A stretch of 16,307 bases of DNA from Bacteroidota bacterium (GCA_023418095.1 JAEZDL010000101.1:1-16307), one strand, 5' to 3'. Shown: positions 1-7,923, counted from the stretch's first letter. Made by a program: numbers and translations. Notes: generated by a model from the sequence alone, not told the origin.

Positions 1-2
1 TC

Positions 3-2555
3 CGTGTGGGCGATTTCTATGAAACCTTCGGCGGGGATGCGATCACCGCATCGCGCGTATTGGGGATCACGCTCACCCGGCGCAACAACGGTGGCAGCGA
101 CATCGAACTGGCCGGGTTCCCCCATCATTCCCTGGACAATTACCTGCCGAAATTGGTGAGGGCGGGTTTCCGTGTGGCGATCTGCGATCAGCTGGAAGAT
201 CCCAAACTGGCCAAGAGCATCGTTGAGCGGGGCGTGACCGAGGTGGTGTCGCCCGGTGTCGCGTTCAGCGACCAGGTGGTGGATCACCGGGCGAACAACT
301 GGCTGGCGGCGATCTGCGAAGGCGGCGGGCGCTATGGTATGGCGTTGCTCGACGTCACCACGGGTGAATTCCAGATCGCCGAGGACGGCCCTGAACAGAT
401 CGGCCGGCTCTTCGATCAATTCGCACCCAGCGAACTGCTTCATCCACGGGGCAGCCGCGATCCGTTCATCAATTCATGCATCGGCAGGCAGCACGTACAG
501 CCGCTGGAGGACTGGGCGTTCACCGATGATCTGGCCCGCGAACGGCTCCTTCGCCAGTTCTCCACCCTTACCCTGAAAGGTTTCGGGATCGAGGAGCTCA
601 GCCTTGGGCAGCGTGTTGCCGGGGCGATCCTCTTCTACCTGGGTGAGACCCGGCACGACCGGCTTGCCCATATCGATCGTATCGGTCATCTGCAATCGCT
701 CACCCATGTGGCGCTGGATCGTTGCACGGTGCGCAACCTGGAACTGGTGCAGCCGGTGAACGACGGCGCGCGCACCCTGCTGCAGTCCATGGACAGCTGT
801 GTCACTCCCATGGGTTCCCGCCTGCTGAAACGCTGGCTCCTTTTCCCCTTGTTGGATCCGGCGGCGATCGGTGAACGGCACGATCGCGTACAGGTGATCC
901 TGGATTCGCCCGATCTATGCGAACGGCTTGGCGATGAGCTCACGAAGATCGCCGATCTTGAACGCCTGGCGGGCAAGGCAGCCACGGCGCGGATCAACCC
1001 ACGTGAACTCCTGCAGGTTCATTTCGCTCTGCAGGCCTCGCAACGGGTCGCTTCATTGTGCCATGGCATGCCTGCGTTGGAAAGAGCCATGGAGGGGATC
1101 GTTATTCCGCTGCAGTGTTCCCGACGCATCGCCGAGGTGCTTGTTCCGGCGCCGCCGGCGAACCTGGCCAAAGGTGGTGTGATCGCAGCAGGCATCCATG
1201 CCGAACTGGATGACCTGCGCCATGTTTCCACCCATGCCAAGGAACTTCTGCTCGAAGCGCAGGAAAGGGAGATGCAGCGCACGGGCATCACCTCCTTGAA
1301 AGTGGGTTTCAACAATGTGTTCGGCTATTACCTGGAGGTGCGGCATGCGCACAAGGACAAAGTGCCGGCGGAATGGGTGCGGAAGCAGACCCTTGTGAAT
1401 GCTGAACGGTATATTACGGATGAACTGAAGGCACTGGAGGAACGGATCCTGGGGGCCGAGGAACGGATGCTCGCCCTGGAGCAGCAGATCTATGGGGATC
1501 TTGTGGAGGAAGTGATCGCCATGATCGCAGAAGTGAAGGCCACCGCAGCCGCGATCGCCGGTCTTGACGTGATCCGTGCGTTCGCGATCCATTCACGCCA
1601 GTTCGGCTATTGCCGCCCGCGGTTCGTTGAGGAAAGAACGCTGGACATCTGTGAGGGCCGCCATCCTGTTATCGAACAGCAACTCCCGCCTGGCGTCCCT
1701 TACGTGAGCAATGATGTGCTGCTCGATCCCGACGACCGGCAGATCGTGATGATCACCGGCCCGAACATGAGCGGAAAATCAGCCTTGTTACGGCAAACGG
1801 CGTTGATCGCGATCATGGCGCAGATGGGCAGTTTTGTACCGGCCCGATCGGTGCGCATGGGGATCGTGGACCGCGTATTCACGCGGGTGGGTGCGTCGGA
1901 TAATCTCTCCACCGGCGAAAGCACGTTCATGGTGGAAATGAACGAGACGGCCAGCATACTCAACAACCTGAGCGATCGCAGCCTTGTGTTGCTCGATGAG
2001 ATCGGACGTGGAACGAGCACGTACGATGGCATTTCGATCGCGTGGGCGATCGCCGAATTCCTTCACGAACATCCCGGTCGGCCTAAAACGCTTTTCGCCA
2101 CGCATTACCACGAGCTCAATGAGATGTCGGCGAGCTTCTCCCGCATCCGGAATGCCAATGTGGCGGTGCGCGAAGTCGATGGCCGGATCCTTTTCCTGCG
2201 CAAACTGGTCCCCGGCGGCAGCGATCGAAGTTTCGGGATCCATGTGGCCGAGATGGCCGGCATGCCGAAGCGCGTGATCCAACGGGCGAAGAAGGTGCTT
2301 GCCCATCTCGAAGAAGATCATGCTGGCGATCTAGGCGCGACGCGAGTACCGAAAGTGGAAAAGATGCCCATGGACCGGATCGGCCGCGAAATGCAGCTGA
2401 ACATCTTCCAGATGGATGATCCCGCCCTGGAACGGCTCAGGGAGATGATCGACCAGATCGATATCGACACGCTTACGCCTGTGGAGGCCTTGCTGAAGCT
2501 GAGCGAAATGAAGCGGATCGCCTCGATGCGTCAGGCGAGGATGAAGACCGTTTGA
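3..2555 (+). CDS. mutS: DNA mismatch repair protein MutS (5' end outside window)
   Basis: MutS binds mispaired or looped-out bases and, as an ATPase clamp, recruits MutL to begin mismatch repair. The reading frame is already open at base 3 and starts inside the family's mismatch-reading motif (R-V-G-D-F-Y-E-T-F-G), whose Phe-x-Glu inserts at the mismatch. The natural start therefore lies upstream, and I estimate about 20-30 residues are missing; the GTG at 6 is an internal Val codon. About 850 residues are visible. The ATPase domain is intact: Walker A GPNMSGKS near 1758-1785, the STGESTFMVEMNE segment near 1910-1945, Walker B LVLLDEIGRGTST near 1984-2022, and the FATHYHELNEM helix near 2094-2130. 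The C-terminal part carries the usual dimerisation region. Transcription runs into a short gap before the tRNA genes. In Bacteroidota, strand discrimination is normally by MutL nicking, not Dam/MutH, so the abundant GATC sites should not be read as MutH sites. Confidence 0.97.
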   Translation, partial: RVGDFYETFGGDAITASRVLGITLTRRNNGGSDIELAGFPHHSLDNYLPKLVRAGFRVAICDQLEDPKLAKSIVERGVTEVVSPGVAFSDQVVDHRANNWLAAICEGGGRYGMALLDVTTGEFQIAEDGPEQIGRLFDQFAPSELLHPRGSRDPFINSCIGRQHVQPLEDWAFTDDLARERLLRQFSTLTLKGFGIEELSLGQRVAGAILFYLGETRHDRLAHIDRIGHLQSLTHVALDRCTVRNLELVQPVNDGARTLLQSMDSCVTPMGSRLLKRWLLFPLLDPAAIGERHDRVQVILDSPDLCERLGDELTKIADLERLAGKAATARINPRELLQVHFALQASQRVASLCHGMPALERAMEGIVIPLQCSRRIAEVLVPAPPANLAKGGVIAAGIHAELDDLRHVSTHAKELLLEAQEREMQRTGITSLKVGFNNVFGYYLEVRHAHKDKVPAEWVRKQTLVNAERYITDELKALEERILGAEERMLALEQQIYGDLVEEVIAMIAEVKATAAAIAGLDVIRAFAIHSRQFGYCRPRFVEERTLDICEGRHPVIEQQLPPGVPYVSNDVLLDPDDRQIVMITGPNMSGKSALLRQTALIAIMAQMGSFVPARSVRMGIVDRVFTRVGASDNLSTGESTFMVEMNETASILNNLSDRSLVLLDEIGRGTSTYDGISIAWAIAEFLHEHPGRPKTLFATHYHELNEMSASFSRIRNANVAVREVDGRILFLRKLVPGGSDRSFGIHVAEMAGMPKRVIQRAKKVLAHLEEDHAGDLGATRVPKVEKMPMDRIGREMQLNIFQMDDPALERLREMIDQIDIDTLTPVEALLKLSEMKRIASMRQARMKTV

Positions 2556-2574
2556 CGAAACTGGAAGAAATTCA

Positions 2575-2587
2575 CCCACTTCGTGGG
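2575..2587 (+). other. Short hairpin just after mutS
   Basis: A perfect inverted repeat CCCAC-TTC-GTGGG begins 19 bases after the mutS stop. The stem is only 5 bp and no T-run follows (GATCGATCC comes next), so it is not a convincing intrinsic terminator. Its loop overlaps the putative -33 element of the tRNA promoter. Confidence 0.3.
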
Positions 2588-2610
2588 ATCGATCCACATT
2601 CCTATATTTG
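2579..2610 (+). promoter_or_regulatory. Bacteroidota-type promoter of the tRNA-Gly gene
   Basis: TATATTTG at 2603-2610 matches the Bacteroidota sigma-ABfr -7 consensus TAnnTTTG exactly. A -33-like CTTCG (consensus TTTG/TTG) lies at 2579-2583, 19 bases upstream, which is normal spacing. A transcript starting a few bases downstream would begin close to the 5' end of tRNA-Gly at 2621. The -7 element is clear; the -33 element is imperfect. Confidence 0.65.
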
Positions 2611-2620
2611 CAGCCCCAAT

Positions 2621-2696
<76 letters not shown>

Positions 2697-2729
2697 GATG
2701 CCTTCCTCCACGGAAGGCATCCTTATTTT
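2697..2729 (+). terminator. Rho-independent terminator-like hairpin between the two tRNA genes
   Basis: GATGCCTTCC (2697-2706) and GGAAGGCATC (2712-2721) form a perfect 10-bp stem with a 5-base loop, followed by CTTATTTT (2722-2729). It starts directly after the encoded CCA of tRNA-Gly. It could end the tRNA-Gly transcript or act as a processing hairpin between two co-transcribed tRNAs. The tail TATTTTCG (2724-2731) is also one mismatch from the -7 consensus and lies 8 bases before tRNA-Leu, so it may double as that gene's promoter. Confidence 0.65.
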
Positions 2730-2738
2730 CGGCCTGCC

Positions 2739-2823
2739 GCCCGGGTGGTGAAATGGTAGACACGAGGGACTTAAAATCCCTTGGTCCGTAAGGGCTGTGC
2801 GGGTTCAAGTCCCGCCCCGGGCA
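2739..2823 (+). tRNA. tRNA-Leu (anticodon UAA)
   Basis: An 85-base class II tRNA with a long variable arm (TTGGTCCGTAAGGGC region). The acceptor stem GCCCGGG pairs perfectly with CCCGGGC. The anticodon stem AGGGA/TCCCT holds loop CTTAAAA with anticodon TAA at 2772-2774. The T arm is GCGGG-TTCAAGT-CCCGC and the discriminator is A at 2823. CTC follows, so CCA is not encoded here, unlike in the neighbouring tRNA-Gly, and must be added after transcription. Confidence 0.97.
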
Positions 2824-2851
2824 CTCCTCCCCCATTCCGCACCGGCCGATC

Positions 2852-3688
2852 ATGATCACACGGATCGCTCCCACGCCCAGCGGTTTCCTCCATGCCGGCA
2901 ATGCGGTCAACTTCCTGCTGATCGAAAAGATCGCAAAGATCACCGGGAGCCGGATCCTGCTGCGGATCGATGATCTGGACATGGAGCGAACGAGGCAGGA
3001 ATACCTGCAGGACATCTTCGATTCGCTGCAGTGGCTGGGGATCGAATGGCACCTGGGGCCGAAGAACATGGAGGATCATATCGCGAACTGGTCACAGCGA
3101 TCGCGGCTTTCGCGCTATGCGCAGTTGCTCGACCGGTTGCGCGCGCTCGGTGTGCTTTACGCCTGCACGTGTTCGCGAAGCCGTATGGATCGGGCGGAAC
3201 ACCTGGCATGCAAAAGGGGCGACCATGACCTGGACGATCCGGCGGCAGCCTGGCGGATCAGGATCCAGGAAGGAACGATGGTCGGCATGCGTGATCTGCA
3301 AGGTGGGATCTCTTCGTTCGATGTTGCGGCCTTGATCAGCGATACCACGTTGCGGCAACGGCCGATCGGCCGATCAGTGGGTATGCCAGCGTACCAGATC
3401 GCATCGCTGGCCGATGATATCGATCGGAATGTTTCGCTCATCGTTCGCGGTGCCGATCTGTTGCCCTCCACTGCGGTGCAACTCCATCTCGCATCACTGC
3501 TCGGTCTCGATCATTTCCTTCGGATCAGCTTTTGGCATCACCCGCTGATCAAGGATGAGGACGGAAGAAAACTTTCAAAATCCGATGGATCGGCCTCATT
3601 GAAGGCGATGCGTGAGAGCGGAGCGGGAACTGAAGAGCTGCGGTTGATAGCCGATCGGCTGTTCGATCAAATGAAACCGATCGCGTAG
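2852..3688 (+). CDS. gluQ: Glutamyl-Q-tRNA(Asp) synthetase-like protein (truncated GluRS paralogue)
   Basis: A 278-residue protein with the class I glutamyl-tRNA synthetase catalytic fold but no anticodon-binding domain, which is the architecture of GluQ-RS (YadB). That enzyme glutamylates the queuosine base in tRNA-Asp. Visible features are the N-terminal RIAPTPSGFLHAGN (HIGH-type motif at H14-A-G-N17), LLRIDDLD at 37-43, VRGADLLPST at 198-207 and the KMSKS-type motif KLSKS at 240-244. A zinc-knob region contains C105-x-C107 and C120. Where the E. coli enzyme has Tyr-x3-Cys, this protein has H117-x2-C, so its fourth ligand may be histidine. ATG at 2852 is 28 bases after tRNA-Leu, and the gene may be read from the tRNA promoter if the hairpin leaks. 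The last 22 bases overlap the convergent lipoprotein gene. The family assignment is firm; the tRNA substrate is inferred. Confidence 0.85.
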   Translation: MITRIAPTPSGFLHAGNAVNFLLIEKIAKITGSRILLRIDDLDMERTRQEYLQDIFDSLQWLGIEWHLGPKNMEDHIANWSQRSRLSRYAQLLDRLRALGVLYACTCSRSRMDRAEHLACKRGDHDLDDPAAAWRIRIQEGTMVGMRDLQGGISSFDVAALISDTTLRQRPIGRSVGMPAYQIASLADDIDRNVSLIVRGADLLPSTAVQLHLASLLGLDHFLRISFWHHPLIKDEDGRKLSKSDGSASLKAMRESGAGTEELRLIADRLFDQMKPIA

Positions 3689-4314
3689 GTAACGATCGCC
3701 GTGGCCACCGCAGCGATCACACCGATCATGAGCGCCGCAAGTGCAAAGCCTTTGCCCGCTTCATCGCGCGATCGGATCTGGCGCAATGAGATGCCGGAAA
3801 GAATGAAAGTGACACCCAATGCGATGATCACGGCGATCGTACTTGTGCCGAAGAAACCCAGGTAAAGTGTCGCCAGCGCAGCGAGAAATGCCGGGATCGC
3901 AAACTTGTTCCACTTCTTTTTCGGGATCTCCTGTTGCTGTTGCGCTCCGTTATGAGCTCGATCCGAAATGGCTTCAAGCCGAATGATCGGCTTCGCTTCG
4001 ATCCTCACCGAAACGACTTCGATCTTCGGCTTTGGCCGATCAACAACTTCTGCCGCATAGTTCAACGCAGCACTTGCTGAAGGATCGGATGCTTCTTCCT
4101 TCTCATGAACATTTTCAACTGGAACTCCCACATCGCGCTCACGCCGATCGAAAGACCGTGGCATCGATCGTTCTTTCTGAAAAAGTGAAAGATCCCATCC
4201 GGGAAGATGTTTCCGCTTCTGAAGAAAACCGGTCTCCATCACGCGCTCACTTCCACCGCAAGCGCAGAGAAGAAGCAGAAAGACAGGAAGAACCCTCAGA
4301 ACGGAACGGTGCAT
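3667..4314 (-). CDS. Small lipoprotein with C-terminal membrane helices, function unknown
   Basis: A 215-residue protein. The N-terminus is a lipoprotein signal peptide, MHRSVLRVLPVFLLLLCAC, with lipobox L-C-A-C19. A charged, poorly conserved-looking stretch follows (about 25-130), including a QKRKHLPGW segment at 32-40 that resembles short basic motifs I recall from many Bacteroidota lipoproteins. From about 137 there are two to three hydrophobic helices (138-157, 158-177, 188-215), with a basic RQIRSRDEAGKGF linker before the last. The C-terminal block is loosely like DUF4190-type small membrane domains. It is the last gene of the - strand run, 35 bases after the desaturase, and its stop lies inside the convergent synthetase gene. 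Having both a lipobox and C-terminal helices is unusual. No function is assigned. Confidence 0.8.
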   Translation of the reverse strand: MHRSVLRVLPVFLLLLCACGGSERVMETGFLQKRKHLPGWDLSLFQKERSMPRSFDRRERDVGVPVENVHEKEEASDPSASAALNYAAEVVDRPKPKIEVVSVRIEAKPIIRLEAISDRAHNGAQQQQEIPKKKWNKFAIPAFLAALATLYLGFFGTSTIAVIIALGVTFILSGISLRQIRSRDEAGKGFALAALMIGVIAAVATAIVTYAIGFI

Positions 4315-4349
4315 GTTGGCGTAGCGAAGTTATCCGCTCCCGACCGCGT

Positions 4350-5084
4350 TCAAACTGCCTGCCTCAAACGGATCACCCGCAAGGCATGCAACATGCGGAT
4401 CACCGGCCAGGTGGGATCGAATTCCCACCACTTGATCGCAAAGTTGGCCCGGGCCGCGTTCGCATGATGGTTGTTGTGCAATCCTTCGCCCATCACCAGG
4501 ATCTCGATCGGCCACATGTTCTTGCTGGTATCGGTCACCTTGAAATTGCGGTAGCCGTATTTGTGCGCGAACCAGTTGATGATCGCGCCATGCATCGGTC
4601 CCATCACGTAATGCAAGGGCAGCAGCAGGAACCACCACGGTGATGGCGCGAAAATGATGTAGAACACGGTGTACGCGGCCACCCAACCCAACCGCGCCGC
4701 CCAATGATCGGCGAAGCGCTCGAAGGCCGGCCATTGCGGCACATCGCGTGTGAATTGCGGCGCCACCACAATTTTCCGATCGAAGATGTCGTGGTAGATG
4801 GTCTTGGTGCGCCACATCATACTGAAGAGGCTTTGATCGTACTTGGGCGAATGCGGATCGTTCTCGGTATCGGCATAAGCGTGATGCATCCTATGGAGCA
4901 CGCCGTACGCGTAAGGGCTCAAGTAACTGCTGCCCTGCGCGATGAAGGTGAGGATATGGAACGCCTTCTCCCAGAACGGCGACATGGTGAACATGCCGTG
5001 TGCGGAATAGCGGTGCAGATAGAACGTCTGCACGAACAGACTGAGGTACCAGTGAAGGATGAAGAAAACGATGATCTCGGTCAC
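4350..5084 (-). CDS. Membrane fatty-acid desaturase (acyl-CoA delta-9 type)
   Basis: A 244-residue integral-membrane di-iron desaturase that introduces a double bond into an acyl chain and so tunes membrane fluidity. All three histidine boxes are present: HRYSAH at about 24-29, HRMHHAY at about 64-70, and HNNHHANA near 202-210. Hydrophobic segments lie between them (residues 3-20, and the WVAAYTVFYIIF region near 133-144), and a further His lies in the MGPMHGAIINWFAHKYGYRN region. The protein is short and starts almost directly in its first membrane helix, as in other compact bacterial members. The start codon is GTG (5082-5084), and no upstream in-frame ATG is apparent in the short 67-base gap to adenine deaminase. 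The family is clear; the position of the double bond and the carrier (CoA or ACP) are inferred. Confidence 0.92.
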   Translation of the reverse strand: MTEIIVFFILHWYLSLFVQTFYLHRYSAHGMFTMSPFWEKAFHILTFIAQGSSYLSPYAYGVLHRMHHAYADTENDPHSPKYDQSLFSMMWRTKTIYHDIFDRKIVVAPQFTRDVPQWPAFERFADHWAARLGWVAAYTVFYIIFAPSPWWFLLLPLHYVMGPMHGAIINWFAHKYGYRNFKVTDTSKNMWPIEILVMGEGLHNNHHANAARANFAIKWWEFDPTWPVIRMLHALRVIRLRQAV

Positions 5085-5151
5085 AGCTCGGCTTGAGTTT
5101 ACGGGATTACGAAGTTACGCGAAATACCCGCGCCAGCCATGAAGAATTCGA

Positions 5152-6765
5152 TCATTGTAACAGTTGGAAACGATCGCCATCGAACAAGCCGAGATCGCTC
5201 ATCTTCAAATGCGGGATCACCAGCAGCGCCATGAAAGAAAGCGTCATGTAAGGGGCGCTCAATGTGCTGCCCAATTCCTTCGCGCCGAGATCCATTTCAC
5301 CATATCGTTTCGCCACTGCATATGCATCTCCATCGCTCATGATCCCTGCCACGGGCAACGGAAGGATCCGCCGATCGCGACCATTGCATAGAGCGATCCC
5401 GCCACGACTTTCGATGACCAGGTTGATCGCATTGGAGAGATCTTCATCGTTCGTTCCCACCGCTACGATGTTGTGGCTGTCATGCGCAACACTGCTTGCG
5501 ATCGCTCCGCGCTTCAACCCGAAATTCCTGATCCAACCGATCGTGGGTGCCGCGTCATGATAACGGTTCACAACTGCGATCTTCAGCACATCGTTCTCTA
5601 TCGAAGGTTCAAGGAAACCATTCCTCAAGATCGCTTGCGCATTGATCTTCCTGGTGATCAATTGTCCGTCCAACGCTTCGATCGCAAGTACTTCGGCGGT
5701 CCCCGCTTTCACTTGAAGATCCGCCTGACTTTTCCATGAACAATTGAAATTGTTCGGTGGCCCGATGTTCACGCGGCCGATCGAACTCCTCCCATTCTCT
5801 GCGACAAGTTCACCATTGATGAGCGTGCGGATCACCTTGAATTTCCTGAGGTCCTGCACAACGATCAGATCTGCGGGATCTCCAACGCGCAGCTGCCCGA
5901 CCGGAAGCCGGTAATGTGTGATCGGATTGATGCATGCGGCCTGCAGCACGTTGAAAACATTGATGCCTTTTGCCACCGCACGCGCGCACAGGTCGTTTAT
6001 ATGTCCTGCCACCAGGCTGTCGGGGTGCTTGTCATCACTGCAGAACATGATCCGATCCGGATGATCATGCAACAGATCGATAAGTGCATCGAAATTCTTT
6101 GCCGCGCTTCCCTCGCGGATCAGGATGTGCATTCCGGCTGCGAGCTTGTCACGCGCTTCTTCAATGGTGAAGCATTCGTGATCGGTGCTTATGCCTGCCG
6201 CGGCATACCGTAGCGCTTCTTCACCGCGCAATCCGGGCGCATGGCCATCCACTGACTTGTTGAACTTCTTCGCGGCAGCGATCTTCCGCATCACTTCAGG
6301 ATCGGCGTTCAGCACACCCGGAAAATTCATCATCTCGCTCAGGTAAAGGATCTCCTTGCGGGCAAGCAATTGTTCGACTTCACCGGCATCGATGCGCGCA
6401 CCTGCGGTCTCGAATTCCGTGGCCGGAACGCAGCTCGGGGCGCCGAAGAAGAAATGGAACGGAACTTTCTTTCCGTTATCGATCATGAAGTCCACACCGG
6501 CGACCCCGAGCACGTTGGCGATCTCGTGCGGATCGCTCACCGTGGCCACCGTGCCGTGTGTTACCGCCAGCCGCGCGAACTCCGAAGGCACCAGCATCGA
6601 GCTTTCGATGTGTACATGTGCATCGATGAAACCCGGAAGGATGAAGCCTTCCGAAGGGCCATCGATCGGGCCGATCGAGACGATCCGACCCTCATCGATC
6701 GTGATCTCCGCAGCCCTGATCCTGCGGTCGGGAATGTCCACAAGATCGCCGTTGATCTTCAACAT
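5152..6765 (-). CDS. ade: Adenine deaminase
   Basis: A 537-residue amidohydrolase of the AdeC type that converts adenine to hypoxanthine and ammonia in purine salvage. The metal-binding landmarks are in order: D48-A-H50-V-H52-I-E-S, SDPHEIANVLG at about 77-87, Glu in LSEMMNFPG near 144, DGHAPGL with H175, DHECFT with H196-E197, and FCSDDKHPDS near 241-250. The length is slightly below the common 550-600 but no core motif is missing. The C-terminal half holds the second, smaller domain, including GIMSDGDAYAVAKRYGEMDL, typical of the family. The start ATG is 21 bases after the stop of the T9SS protein gene upstream, so the two may be co-transcribed. Nothing in the neighbourhood suggests a dedicated purine operon. 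Confidence 0.96.
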   Translation of the reverse strand: MLKINGDLVDIPDRRIRAAEITIDEGRIVSIGPIDGPSEGFILPGFIDAHVHIESSMLVPSEFARLAVTHGTVATVSDPHEIANVLGVAGVDFMIDNGKKVPFHFFFGAPSCVPATEFETAGARIDAGEVEQLLARKEILYLSEMMNFPGVLNADPEVMRKIAAAKKFNKSVDGHAPGLRGEEALRYAAAGISTDHECFTIEEARDKLAAGMHILIREGSAAKNFDALIDLLHDHPDRIMFCSDDKHPDSLVAGHINDLCARAVAKGINVFNVLQAACINPITHYRLPVGQLRVGDPADLIVVQDLRKFKVIRTLINGELVAENGRSSIGRVNIGPPNNFNCSWKSQADLQVKAGTAEVLAIEALDGQLITRKINAQAILRNGFLEPSIENDVLKIAVVNRYHDAAPTIGWIRNFGLKRGAIASSVAHDSHNIVAVGTNDEDLSNAINLVIESRGGIALCNGRDRRILPLPVAGIMSDGDAYAVAKRYGEMDLGAKELGSTLSAPYMTLSFMALLVIPHLKMSDLGLFDGDRFQLLQ

Positions 6766-6786
6766 GCCCGCGAAGTAAAGACCGGA

Positions 6787-7668
6787 TCAGCGCACCACCT
6801 TCACCACTTCGCTCCGATCGGCATTTGCGATGCGAAGGTCATAATTGCCTGCAGGCAGATCGCCGATCGAAAGTTCAAGAATACCATTCACGGATCCGGC
6901 AAGTACCGATCGGCCGAGCATATCCGAAAGTTCATACCGATCACCCTGCTCCGCACCGATCACGCGTATGCGATCCTGCGCCGGATTCGGGTATACGACG
7001 ATCCCTGTCGTAGCAGATCCCTCTTCCATACCCACGCCTCCTTCAGTAAGCACGAGAACGCTTCCCGAAACGATGCTGATCAATGGATACAACGGCTGCG
7101 TGTTCCAGAAGACGATCTCGTTATCACTGGAAACGGCCTTCACCACATTGTTCACCGTACCCAGTTCTGTGATCACCGTGCCGTAGCCCAAGTACTGCCA
7201 CACCACGTTGTTCGTCACGCCATCCACCGTGTACGGGTCGCTGAAGATGTCCTGGTACTCGAAGGGGAACTGGATGAATTTCTTCGGATCGGTGTAATGA
7301 ACGGCAACATCAGGAACGCCTTCAGCGATCATCTCGAAGTCCGTGGCGGTGGATCGGAAATAGTTGTAGGCCTGGCCAAGACCGAACAGATCGAAGGTCA
7401 TGGCCCGGTCGGCATCGGGATACGTGGCTGCGTACGGCGTGAGGTCCGCAGGTCCGAAGAAGGCCGTGCCCGCAGGCTGAAGGGTCGCGCTGGTGAAGTC
7501 CCACGTGATGTCCGCGCCATTCAGTGTTGGATCGGAAGTGCCATTGTCCGTAACGTATAACATCTGCAGGCTGATGGTTCCCGAAGGCAGATCGGTCTGC
7601 ACGATGACAGGTTGCGCCATCGTGGAAAGAGTGAACAGAAGAAAGATGGAAGTGATGTTCCGGATCAT
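6787..7668 (-). CDS. Secreted protein with C-terminal T9SS (type A) sorting domain
   Basis: A 293-residue exported protein. I start it at ATG 7668, which gives a clean signal peptide, MIRNITSIFLLFTLSTMAQ. The frame stays open further upstream to about 7806, but that leader is proline/arginine-rich and non-signal-like. The mature region is a beta-rich, Asp/Thr/Gly-rich domain of unknown function (about 20-215). The last ~70 residues are a typical T9SS C-terminal module: VVYPNPAQDRIRVIG, then YELSDMLGRSVLAG, then LPAGNYDLRIAN and a short basic end, EVVKVVR. Such modules direct proteins through the type IX apparatus to the cell surface and are then removed. It is the first gene of the - strand run and faces the TonB-dependent receptor across a 255-base spacer. 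Substrate or role is unknown. Confidence 0.88.
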   Translation of the reverse strand: MIRNITSIFLLFTLSTMAQPVIVQTDLPSGTISLQMLYVTDNGTSDPTLNGADITWDFTSATLQPAGTAFFGPADLTPYAATYPDADRAMTFDLFGLGQAYNYFRSTATDFEMIAEGVPDVAVHYTDPKKFIQFPFEYQDIFSDPYTVDGVTNNVVWQYLGYGTVITELGTVNNVVKAVSSDNEIVFWNTQPLYPLISIVSGSVLVLTEGGVGMEEGSATTGIVVYPNPAQDRIRVIGAEQGDRYELSDMLGRSVLAGSVNGILELSIGDLPAGNYDLRIANADRSEVVKVVR

Positions 7669-7923
7669 GTGGGTGGATTTCGGGACCCAAATTCGCATGC
7701 AGGCCGATCGGCCCGCGGATCGGTGAAGGAAGATATCCATGGACGATGGTCGATGAGGTGTGATCCGATCCCCTGGCCGACCAGGATGTGATCCGGTCAT
7801 CGACATGTACCACGGGGCATTGGATCGATCGGTTGATCATCTTTGTCCTTGATCGCAGATCACCACCTGGTCATGATCCAGATCGGACCTGAACCTTCGA
7901 TCCTCACGAAATGGAGGTTGAAG
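7669..7923. promoter_or_regulatory. Divergent spacer between T9SS protein and TonB receptor genes
   Basis: This 255-base gap must hold promoters for both directions. I see no full TAnnTTTG element; CATCTTTG at 7838-7845 (+ strand) is the closest but lacks a well-spaced -33 partner. The gap contains a perfect 12-bp palindrome, GGCCGATCGGCC, at 7702-7713, 33 bases before the - strand ATG, which could be an operator. It also has about 13 GATC sites, roughly one per 20 bases. No RNA gene or small ORF is convincing. Confidence 0.4.
7913..7917 (+). promoter_or_regulatory. Possible Shine-Dalgarno GGAGG deciding the receptor start
   Basis: GGAGG lies 6 bases before GTG 7924, ideal spacing, and supports starting the TonB receptor there. 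Many Bacteroidota genes do not rely on such sites, so ATG 7873 remains possible. Confidence 0.4.

Noticed and set aside
1..2555. GATC sites as Dam/MutH signals linked to the mutS gene
   Set aside because: Dam/MutH-directed repair is known from gammaproteobacteria. Bacteroidota are expected to use a nicking MutL, and no mutH or dam is in the window.
6370..7560. A 396-codon open frame on the + strand
   Set aside because: It lies antisense to adenine deaminase and the T9SS protein, both of which have clear motifs. The product is His/Arg-rich and low in recognisable structure, as expected of a shadow frame in GC-rich DNA.
7843..7923. TTG or ATG start for the TonB receptor at 7843 or 7873
   Set aside because: Both add a leader before the signal peptide. 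GTG 7924 with GGAGG at ideal spacing fits better, though ATG 7873 cannot be excluded.
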